Source: Pseudomonadota bacterium
GTDB taxonomy: Bacteria > Pseudomonadota > Gammaproteobacteria > Burkholderiales > Rhodocyclaceae
Assembly: GCA_021811225.1 (NCBI GenBank)
Contig: JAJZPJ010000138.1
Span: forward strand, 1-6,957
DNA: 6,957 bases
Direction of reading: 5' to 3'
How positions within the stretch are numbered: position 1 is the first letter of the stretch; every line of letters starts with the position of its first letter. A program made the position numbers and the translations under genes. The notes below the pieces were generated by a model. That model made no database searches. It saw only the letters and a program-made list of their open reading frames with translations, and was not told where the DNA came from. Positions 1-5,837 of this stretch are shown piece by piece.

Positions 1-31
1 ACGAGGTGGCACTAGGCCGCTGCGCGGCACA

Positions 32-77
32 AGCGCCCGTAATTGCCCCGGGAAAAGCCCGGGGCAAAACGGGCGCT
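32..77 (-). terminator. Two-tier hairpin at the 3' end of ppc, putative terminator
   Basis: Two perfect 8-bp stems are nested here. The outer stem pairs 32-39 with 70-77 (AGCGCCCG/CGGGCGCT). The inner stem pairs 45-52 with 58-65 (GCCCCGGG/CCCGGGGC) around a 5-nt loop. The A/T-rich bases between the stems (40-44 against 66-69) can partly pair, so the ppc transcript would form one long, nearly continuous stem. The ppc stop codon (76-78) overlaps the outer arm. No uridine run follows the stem on the minus strand, so it is not a textbook Rho-independent terminator. It could instead be a 3'-end stabilising structure or work with Rho. The structure is directly visible; its terminator role is inferred from its position. 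Confidence 0.55.
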
Positions 78-2847
78 AGCCGCTGTTTCGCAGGCCTGCG
101 GCGATGCCGTTGATGCACAGGTGGATGCCGCGCCTGACGCGTTCGCTGCCTTCGCCGCTGCGGTGGCGCTGCAGCAGTTCGATCTGCAGATGATTGAGCG
201 GATCGAGGTAGGGGAAGCGGTTGCGGATCGAGCGCTTCAACAGCGGATTGTCCTGCAGCAGTTCCTGCCGGCCGGTGATGGCCAGGAGCATGTCGATGCT
301 CGCCTGCCATTCGGCCCTGATGCGCGGGAAGATCGCGTCGCGCAGCGCGGCGTCCTTGACCAGATCGGCGTAGCGCGAGGCGATGGCGATGTCGCTCTTG
401 GCCAGCACCATGTCCATGTTCGACAGCAGGGTGCGGAAGAACGGCCAGTCGCGGTGCATCTCGCGCAGCATCGCGAGGCCCGCGTCGCCGCGCGCTTCGA
501 GCCAGGAACGGGCCGCGGCGCCGAAGCCGTACCAGCCGGGCAGCATCAGGCGGCACTGGGCCCAGCTGAAGACCCAGGGAATCGCGCGCAGATCGGCGAT
601 CGCGGCGCTCTGCTTGCGCGAGGCCGGGCGGCTGCCGATGTTCAATTCGGCGATCTCGCTGATCACCGTCGACTCCCAGAAATAGCGCTCGAAGCCGGGC
701 GTCTCATAGACCAGATGGCGATAGGCGCGATAGGCGAGCTGCGACAGTTCGGCCATCGCCGCCAGATACTCCGGACGCGGCGCGGCCGCCGGCTGGGCCA
801 GCAGGGTCGCTTCGAGCGTGGCGGCGGCGAGGATCTCCAGGTTGCGCCGGCCGACTTCGGGGTTCGAATATTTCGAGGCGATCACCTCGCCCTGCTCGGT
901 GATCCGGATCTGCCCCTGGACCGCGCCGCCGGGCTGGGCCAGGATGGCGTCGAAGCTCGGTCCGCCGCCGCGGCCGACGCTGCCGCCGCGGCCGTGGAAC
1001 AGGCGCAGGCGCACGCCGTGCTTCCTGAACACCTCGACCAGCGCGATCTCGGCCCGGTACAGTTCCCATCCCGAGGTGAGGAAGCCGCCGTCCTTGTTGC
1101 TGTCGGAATAGCCGAGCATCACCTCCTGGACCATGCCGCGCGCTTTGAGGAGCTTGCGGTAGAGCGGCAGGGCGAGCAGCCGATCCATGATCGCGGGGCA
1201 GCGTTGCAGATCGGCGATGGTCTCGAACAGCGGCACGATGTTCGCGTCCATGAGCTCGCCGGCCTGCCGCAGCAGGCCGGCTTCCTTGAGCAGCAGCGCC
1301 ACTTCGAGGATGTCGGAGACGGCGTCGTTCTTGGAGATGACGACGTTCTCGAGCGCGGCCAGACCGTAGCGGCCCTGCAGTTCGCGGGCGCTGCGCAGGA
1401 TGGCGAGCTCGGACGTCGTCTCTTCCGAATAGGCGATGAACGCCGAGGCGAGCGGCCGCGCGGTGGCCAGCTCCTCGACGAGCAGCGCGATGCGCGCCTC
1501 CTCGTCGAGCGCCCGGTAGTCGGCGCAGGCCCCGGCGGCCGAGAGCAGTTCGGCGACGGTGCGCTCATGGACATCCGAATTCTGGCGCAGGTCGAGACTG
1601 GCCAGATGAAAGCCGAATACCGCCACGGCCCGTCTCAGCCGGCGCAGCCGGCCGCGCGCCAGGAGGCCCGAGCCGTGGTTGCCGAGCGAGCGATGCAGGA
1701 CGTCGAGCTCGCCGGCGAGTTCCCCGGCAGCGGTGTAGGCGGGCGCGCTGCCCAGCGGTGCCCGCTCGCTCTCGAACTGGTCGAGCGCTTCGGCGGTCGC
1801 CGCCAGCCGCGCGTAGATGCCGGTCAGCGCCCGGCGATAGGGCTCTCCCGCGCGGTGCGGCGAGTTGTCCGGCGAGCGCGCCGCGAGCGCGGTCAGCTCC
1901 GGGCTCACTTCGACCAGGCCTTCGGCGATCGGCAGTTCGGAGCCGAGCTGGTGCACCTCGTCGAGGTAGAAGCCGAGCGCGCGCATCGATTGCAGGCGCA
2001 ATGCGGATTTCAGCACCTCGGCGGTGACGAAGGGATTGCCGTCGCGGTCGCCGCCGATCCAGCTGCCGATCCGGAGGAAGCAGGGCAGCTCGACCGGCCC
2101 CGAGGCCAGATCGGTCCGGGTCAGGCCCAGCGCCCCCAGCTCGTCTTCGAGCATGCCGTAGAGCCGCGGCAATTCCGTCAGGAAGGTGTAGTCGTAGTAG
2201 GACAGGCCGTTGACGATCTCGTCGGTCACCGACAGCTTCGCCCGGCGCAGCATCCGCGTCTGCCACAGGGTCAGGACGGCGCGGCGCAGATCCTCGTTGT
2301 TGGCGGAGAGCTCCTCCGGGGTGAGCGCGATGCGGCTCCGCTCGTCGAGCAATCGGGCGATGGCCATCTGGCTGGAGAACGTGCTTCGCCGCTGCACCTC
2401 GGTCGGATGCGCGGTCAGCACCGGACAGACCAGCGCCTCGTCGAAGAAGCGCATGATCGTCGTGGGCTCAAAGCCGGCCGCGCGGGCCTGCTCCAGGGCG
2501 CGCGCGAGACTGCCCTGGCGCGGCTTCGATCCGGCGATGCGATGGGCGCGCGAGCGGCGGATGTGGTGCTGGTCCTCGGCGATGTTGGCCAGATGCGAGA
2601 AGTAGCTGAAGGCGCGCACCACCTGGATGCTCTGGTCGCTGGAGAGATCGTCGAGTGCGGCTTCCAGTTCCCGTCGGGCATCGGCGTCCTGGTCGCGACG
2701 AAAGCGGATCGCGCTCTGGCGGATGCCCTCGACGATATCGAAGGCGGCGTCGCCCTCCTGCGCGCGCAGCGTGTCGCCGAGCAGACGTCCGAGCAGGCGG
2801 ATGTCCTCGCGCAGCGGCAGATCCTTGTCTTCCGTCGGCGCGTTCAT
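76..2847 (-). CDS. ppc: Phosphoenolpyruvate carboxylase
   Basis: Cytosolic enzyme that carboxylates phosphoenolpyruvate with bicarbonate to give oxaloacetate and phosphate, replenishing the TCA cycle. The 923-residue product is slightly longer than the E. coli enzyme (883). The hallmark motifs are intact: TAHPTEVQRRST with catalytic His147 (E. coli His138), GYSDSNKDGG with Lys585 (Lys546), and the glycine loop FHGRGGSVGRGGG at 617-629 with Arg626 (Arg587). The C-terminus NGIAAGLRNSG keeps the Asn (921) matching the aspartate-site Asn881 of E. coli, so allosteric inhibition by aspartate is plausible. I chose the ATG at 2847 because a purine-rich Shine-Dalgarno (GGGGAGGGG, 2858-2866) lies 10 nt upstream. 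The in-frame ATG at 2889 would add 14 residues unlike the family and would run into the hemC -10 box. The gene is divergent from hemC, complete, with no frameshift seen. Confidence 0.97.
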   Translation of the reverse strand: MNAPTEDKDLPLREDIRLLGRLLGDTLRAQEGDAAFDIVEGIRQSAIRFRRDQDADARRELEAALDDLSSDQSIQVVRAFSYFSHLANIAEDQHHIRRSRAHRIAGSKPRQGSLARALEQARAAGFEPTTIMRFFDEALVCPVLTAHPTEVQRRSTFSSQMAIARLLDERSRIALTPEELSANNEDLRRAVLTLWQTRMLRRAKLSVTDEIVNGLSYYDYTFLTELPRLYGMLEDELGALGLTRTDLASGPVELPCFLRIGSWIGGDRDGNPFVTAEVLKSALRLQSMRALGFYLDEVHQLGSELPIAEGLVEVSPELTALAARSPDNSPHRAGEPYRRALTGIYARLAATAEALDQFESERAPLGSAPAYTAAGELAGELDVLHRSLGNHGSGLLARGRLRRLRRAVAVFGFHLASLDLRQNSDVHERTVAELLSAAGACADYRALDEEARIALLVEELATARPLASAFIAYSEETTSELAILRSARELQGRYGLAALENVVISKNDAVSDILEVALLLKEAGLLRQAGELMDANIVPLFETIADLQRCPAIMDRLLALPLYRKLLKARGMVQEVMLGYSDSNKDGGFLTSGWELYRAEIALVEVFRKHGVRLRLFHGRGGSVGRGGGPSFDAILAQPGGAVQGQIRITEQGEVIASKYSNPEVGRRNLEILAAATLEATLLAQPAAAPRPEYLAAMAELSQLAYRAYRHLVYETPGFERYFWESTVISEIAELNIGSRPASRKQSAAIADLRAIPWVFSWAQCRLMLPGWYGFGAAARSWLEARGDAGLAMLREMHRDWPFFRTLLSNMDMVLAKSDIAIASRYADLVKDAALRDAIFPRIRAEWQASIDMLLAITGRQELLQDNPLLKRSIRNRFPYLDPLNHLQIELLQRHRSGEGSERVRRGIHLCINGIAAGLRNSG

Positions 2848-2857
2848 TGTCTGCGCG

Positions 2858-2866
2858 CCCCTCCCC
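2858..2866 (-). promoter_or_regulatory. Ribosome binding site of ppc
   Basis: On the minus strand this reads GGGGAGGGG, containing a GGAGG core. It ends 10 nt before the ATG at 2847 (12 nt from the core). It supports that start over the in-frame ATG at 2889. The surrounding region is G/C-rich, so a chance match is possible. Confidence 0.55.
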
Positions 2867-2888
2867 GGGCGGGCCGCAACGCGATGCA

Positions 2889-2897
2889 TGATAGAAT
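2889..2897 (+). promoter_or_regulatory. Extended -10 promoter element for the hemCDXY cluster
   Basis: TGATAGAAT fits the extended -10 pattern TGnTAtAAT, with the hexamer TAGAAT differing from the sigma-70 consensus at one base. It lies 51 bp upstream of the hemC ATG, in an A/T-richer pocket of an otherwise very GC-rich gap. No convincing -35 hexamer sits 16-18 bp upstream, which is acceptable for an extended -10 promoter. A transcript would start around 2903-2905, leaving a leader of about 45 nt. The motif is directly visible; promoter activity is inferred. Confidence 0.5.
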
Positions 2898-2948
2898 CGA
2901 CAACAGCCTCATGGCCTCTCCATTTTCCGGCAATCCTGCACAGTGAAC

Positions 2949-3920
2949 ATGCATTCAGCCCAAAACCCCGCGCCGCATCCGTCCCCCGTGTCCTCTGTCC
3001 CCGAGCGCATCGTCATCGCCACGCGCGAGTCGCGCCTCGCGCTGTGGCAGGCGGAACACGCGCGAGATCTGCTGCGGCGATTATACCCAGGGTGCCGCGT
3101 CGAACTGCTCGGCATGACCACGCGCGGCGACCAGATTCTCGATCGGCCGCTGGCCAAGGTCGGCGGCAAGGGCCTGTTCGTCAAGGAACTGGAGGCCGCC
3201 TTGCAAGACGGCCGCGCCGACATCGCCGTGCATTCGATGAAGGACGTGCCGATGGTGCTGGCACCCGAGTTCGCGCTGGTCGCCATCGGTCCGCGCGAGG
3301 TGCCGTTCGATGCGCTGGTCTCGAACAAGTATTCGAGCCTCGCCGAGCTTCCGCCCGGCGCCGTGATCGGCACCTCCAGCCAGCGCCGCGAGGCGCAACT
3401 GCGCGCCGACCATCCGGAACTCAAGGTGACCAGCCTGCGCGGCAATCTCGACACGCGCTTGAGGAAGCTCGACGCCGGCGAGTACGACGCCATCATTCTC
3501 GCGGCGGCGGGCCTGACCCGGCTCGGACTGGGCGAGCGCATCCGCGCGCTGCTGCCGGCGGAGCTGTCGCTGCCATCGGCCGGCCAGGGCGCGCTCGGCT
3601 TCGAGGCGCTCGCCGGCCGGGCCGATCTGGCGGCCTGGCTGGCACCGCTCAATGATCCTGCCACCGCCGCCTGCGTGCGCGCCGAGCGCGCCGCCTCGCG
3701 CGCGCTGGGCGGCAGTTGCGAGGTGCCGCTCGGCACCTATGCGGTGATCCGGGGCGGGAATCTCTGGCTGCGCGGCTTCGTCGCCATGCCCGACGGCACG
3801 CGCATCATCCGCGCCGAGCTCGAGGGCGCGCTCGCCGATCCCGAGGCTCTCGGTCTGGAACTGGCCGGCCTGCTGCGCGCGCGCGGTGCCGACGAAATCC
3901 TCGCGAGCCTGGGCGGATAG
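2949..3920 (+). CDS. hemC: Hydroxymethylbilane synthase (porphobilinogen deaminase)
   Basis: Cytosolic enzyme that polymerises four porphobilinogens into the linear tetrapyrrole hydroxymethylbilane for heme, siroheme and cobalamin synthesis. The 323-residue product matches the family with a constant offset of 15 from E. coli numbering. ATRESRLALWQ has Arg26 (Arg11), and HSMKDVP has catalytic Asp99 (Asp84). GTSSQRR has Arg146/147 (Arg131/132), and SLRGNLDTRL has Arg164 and Arg170 (Arg149/155). LGGSCEVPLG has Cys257 (Cys242), which anchors the dipyrromethane cofactor. All key residues are present. The start is uncertain: a GTG at 2943 is in frame two codons earlier, a GTG at 2988 would also fit, and none has a clear Shine-Dalgarno. 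I prefer the ATG. It is the first gene of the hem cluster; hemD begins 5 nt after its stop. Confidence 0.96.
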   Translation: MHSAQNPAPHPSPVSSVPERIVIATRESRLALWQAEHARDLLRRLYPGCRVELLGMTTRGDQILDRPLAKVGGKGLFVKELEAALQDGRADIAVHSMKDVPMVLAPEFALVAIGPREVPFDALVSNKYSSLAELPPGAVIGTSSQRREAQLRADHPELKVTSLRGNLDTRLRKLDAGEYDAIILAAAGLTRLGLGERIRALLPAELSLPSAGQGALGFEALAGRADLAAWLAPLNDPATAACVRAERAASRALGGSCEVPLGTYAVIRGGNLWLRGFVAMPDGTRIIRAELEGALADPEALGLELAGLLRARGADEILASLGG

Positions 3921-3925
3921 GCGCC

Positions 3926-4738
3926 ATGGACGGTGCGGCGCTGACGCAGAAATCGGACTCGCGCCCGCTCGCGGGTCGCCGCATCGTGGTCACGCGCCCG
4001 GCCGGGCAGGCCGGTCACCTGGCCGATGCGATCGAGCGCGAGGGCGGCGTCGCGGTGCTGTTCCCGGTCCTGGCGATCCACGACGTCGAGGATGCCGCCC
4101 CGCTCGCCGCCGTCGCCGCGCGCATCGAGAACTTCGACCTGGCGATTTTCATCAGTCCCAATGCCGTCACCCGCGCGCTCGCCGCGATCACCGCGCAGCG
4201 CCCCTGGCCGGCGAATACGCGCGTGGCGGCGATGGGCAAGAGCAGCGAGCGCGAACTCGCCCGTTTCGGCCTGACCGGGGTCATCGCCCCCGTCGGCCGC
4301 TTCGACTCCGAGGCGCTCCTGGCGCTGCCCGAGATGCGTCAGGTCGCGGGGCGGCGGGTGGTCATCTTCCGCGGCGACGGCGGTCGCGAGCTGCTCGGCG
4401 AGACGCTCACGGCGCGCGGCGCGACGGTCGAATACGTCGAATGCTATCGCCGCGGCAAGCCCGGGCAAGACGCCGCGCCGCTGTTGAAGTTGTGGGCGCA
4501 CGGCGAGCTCGATGCGATCACCGCGACCAGCAGCGAGGGCCTGCGGAACCTCTTCGAGATGGTCGGCAGCCTGGGCCAGACCCGGCTCAGAACCACGCCC
4601 TTGCTGGTGCCGCATGCGCGCATCGCCGAGGCGGCGGCGGAACTCGGCCTCATCTCGGTGCTGACCACCGGGCCGGGCGACGAGGGCCTGCTGGCCGGAC
4701 TGATTGCCCACTTTGCCAAAACGGAACATGGACGCTGA
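3926..4738 (+). CDS. hemD: Uroporphyrinogen-III synthase
   Basis: Closes hydroxymethylbilane with inversion of ring D to give uroporphyrinogen III, the branch point to heme, siroheme and cobalamin; it acts on the HemC product in the cytosol. The 270-residue length suits the family. HemD proteins diverge strongly, but the usual landmarks are visible: RRIVVTRPAGQ near residue 19, FISPNAV at 75-81, RGDGGRELL at 149-157, the ECYRR segment following it, TSSEGLRNL from 201, and a late PHARIAEAAAELGL segment. These fit the two alternating HemD lobes. The ATG is 5 nt after the hemC stop, with only a weak Shine-Dalgarno-like GGATAGG ahead of it, suggesting coupled translation. The 3' end overlaps hemX by 11 bp. 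It is not fused to HemX, unlike some betaproteobacterial relatives. Confidence 0.93.
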   Translation: MDGAALTQKSDSRPLAGRRIVVTRPAGQAGHLADAIEREGGVAVLFPVLAIHDVEDAAPLAAVAARIENFDLAIFISPNAVTRALAAITAQRPWPANTRVAAMGKSSERELARFGLTGVIAPVGRFDSEALLALPEMRQVAGRRVVIFRGDGGRELLGETLTARGATVEYVECYRRGKPGQDAAPLLKLWAHGELDAITATSSEGLRNLFEMVGSLGQTRLRTTPLLVPHARIAEAAAELGLISVLTTGPGDEGLLAGLIAHFAKTEHGR

Positions 4739-5837
4739 TAACTCCGCCCTGACCCAGCCGACACCCCGTCCGAAGGCGGCTTGGCGGCGCGCGCTCGACT
4801 CGGCCGCGCGGCCGGCGGTGTTGATCGCCGTGGCGAGCCTGCTGCTGCTCGGCTGGCAGTGGCTGGAGACGCGGGTGCGCTTGTCCGAATTGCAGCAGCA
4901 ACTGGCCCAGCGCCTGGCCGAGAACGACGCCGCGGCGCAGGCGGGGCGGGCGCTGGCCCGGCAGAACCAGCAGGCGCTGCAGTCGCTCACCATCAAGGTC
5001 GGCGCGCTCGACGCCAGGCTGGCCGAGGCGCAAGGCCAGCAAGTGACGCTCGACGCCATGTACCAGGAACTGTCCACGGGCCGCGACGAGCGGCTGCTCG
5101 CCGAGGTCGAGCAGACCGTGGCGATCGCCGCCCAGCAACTGCAGCTCGCCGGCAACGTCGAGGCGGCGCTGATCGCGCTCACCAGCGCCGATCAGCGCCT
5201 GGCGGGGACCGGGCGCGTGCAGTTCCTGCCGCTGCGCAAGCTCATCGACCGTGACATCGCCCGCTTGAAGGCGCTGCCCCGGGCCGACGTGCCGGGCATC
5301 GCGCTCAAGCTGGAGCGCGTGATCGGCACCATCGACGGCCTGCCGCTCGCCTTCGAGCAGCGCAATCGGCCGGCTGCGGCCGCCGGACCGGTCGCGGCCA
5401 AGAGCGGTCTATGGGCCGAACTCGGGCACGAGCTGTGGTCGGAAATCGAGCGCCTGATCCGCGTCGAGCGCATCGACCAAACCGACCCGGTTCTGCTCTC
5501 GCCCTCCCAGAGTTTTTTCCTGCGCGAGAATCTCAAGCTGAGGCTGGTCGATGCCCGCCTGGCATTGCTGCAGCGCGACGGCCCCGGCTTTCGCGGCGAT
5601 TTGCAGCAGGCGCGCGACTGGCTGATCCGCTATTTCGACCAGCGCGCCAGGCCCGTGCAGACCGCCGTCGCCACCTTGAACACGCTCGCCGCCGCCGACC
5701 TCAACGTCGAGCTGCCGAACCTCAACGATACCCTGACGCGCTTGCGCGACTTCAAGCTGGCGCGGGAGAGGGGCGTCCCCATTCCCCGCCCCGAGGGCAG
5801 GGGTGAGGCGCGTCCGGCCGGACGGGGCGGTCGCTAG
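4728..5837 (+). CDS. hemX: HemX family inner-membrane protein
   Basis: Membrane-anchored protein of unsettled function encoded with hemC/hemD. Homologues are often labelled uroporphyrinogen-III C-methyltransferase, but I see no SAM-methyltransferase motif, so that name should not be used. The 369-residue protein has a short cytoplasmic N-terminus, one transmembrane helix (about 29-46, LIAVASLLLLGW), then a Gln/Ala/Leu/Glu-rich coiled coil (about 48-113). A conserved C-terminal domain (about 235-343) includes LIRVERID, DPVLLSPSQSFFLRENLKLRL and WLIRYFDQRA, all typical of HemX. The ATG at 4728 overlaps hemD by 11 bp, and the upstream TTG at 4704 is less likely. Residues 346-369 form an Arg/Gly/Pro-rich tail with no family resemblance, encoded by palindromic repeat-like DNA. 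Confidence 0.92.
   Translation: MDADNSALTQPTPRPKAAWRRALDSAARPAVLIAVASLLLLGWQWLETRVRLSELQQQLAQRLAENDAAAQAGRALARQNQQALQSLTIKVGALDARLAEAQGQQVTLDAMYQELSTGRDERLLAEVEQTVAIAAQQLQLAGNVEAALIALTSADQRLAGTGRVQFLPLRKLIDRDIARLKALPRADVPGIALKLERVIGTIDGLPLAFEQRNRPAAAAGPVAAKSGLWAELGHELWSEIERLIRVERIDQTDPVLLSPSQSFFLRENLKLRLVDARLALLQRDGPGFRGDLQQARDWLIRYFDQRARPVQTAVATLNTLAAADLNVELPNLNDTLTRLRDFKLARERGVPIPRPEGRGEARPAGRGGR
5764..5810. repeat. Repeat-like GC hairpin cluster in the 3' end of hemX
   Basis: Two adjacent hairpins are visible. GGGG-CGT-CCCC lies at 5770-5780. At 5784-5803 an 8-bp stem with one bulged A closes a 3-nt loop (5784-5787 with 5800-5803, 5788 with 5798, 5789-5791 with 5795-5797). The flanks GGGAGAGGGG and CAGGGGTGAGG resemble the short palindromic repeats found between genes in many proteobacterial genomes; that resemblance is from memory. 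Here the segment is translated as part of hemX. Only one copy is in the window, so whether it is dispersed cannot be judged. Confidence 0.45.
5811..5824. repeat. Perfect 14-bp palindrome before hemY
   Basis: CGTCCGGCCGGACG is a perfect inverted repeat without a loop, ending 12 nt before the hemY GTG. It lies directly after the hairpin cluster of the hemX tail and may belong to the same repeat unit. Possible roles are a protein-binding site or an mRNA structure near the hemY start, but chance is not negligible in such GC-rich sequence. Confidence 0.4.

Larger units (their letters stand above)
2848..2948. promoter_or_regulatory. Divergent ppc/hemC intergenic control region
   Basis: These 101 bp are the only noncoding space between the two divergent transcription units, so they should carry promoters for both. 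On the plus strand an extended -10 box is seen at 2889-2897. On the minus strand TATCAT (2888-2893) is a possible -10 for ppc, but no good -35 accompanies it. The two candidates share the same bases, which would make the promoters mutually exclusive if both are real. No clear operator, riboswitch or terminator was recognised. Confidence 0.45.

Noticed and set aside
43..2946. A 967-codon plus-strand open frame lying entirely across ppc.
   Set aside because: It is in exact codon-on-codon antisense phase with ppc, so a stop could only arise opposite TTA, CTA or TCA codons, which are rare in this GC-rich gene. Its product is a Gln/His/Arg/Asp/Gly-rich sequence without recognisable domains, while ppc has all its family motifs. 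It is a composition shadow.
3079..3090. An A/T pocket (ATTATACCCAGG) inside hemC, including a rare TTA leucine codon and a TATACC -10-like hexamer.
   Set aside because: There is no matching -35 and no downstream gene lacking a promoter; a single rare codon in a conserved RRLYPG context is not enough evidence for an internal promoter or regulatory codon.
2627..3655. A 342-codon plus-strand open frame spanning the ppc 5' end and much of hemC.
   Set aside because: It runs out of frame through hemC and antisense through ppc, crosses the promoter region, and encodes an Arg/Ala-rich sequence typical of wrong frames in GC-rich DNA.
3737..5182. A 481-codon minus-strand open frame across hemC, hemD and hemX.
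   Set aside because: It is in codon-on-codon antisense phase with hemD and lies opposite three well-supported genes; the product shows low-complexity Ser/Arg/Ala and then Asp/Arg/Gly-rich stretches with no family resemblance.
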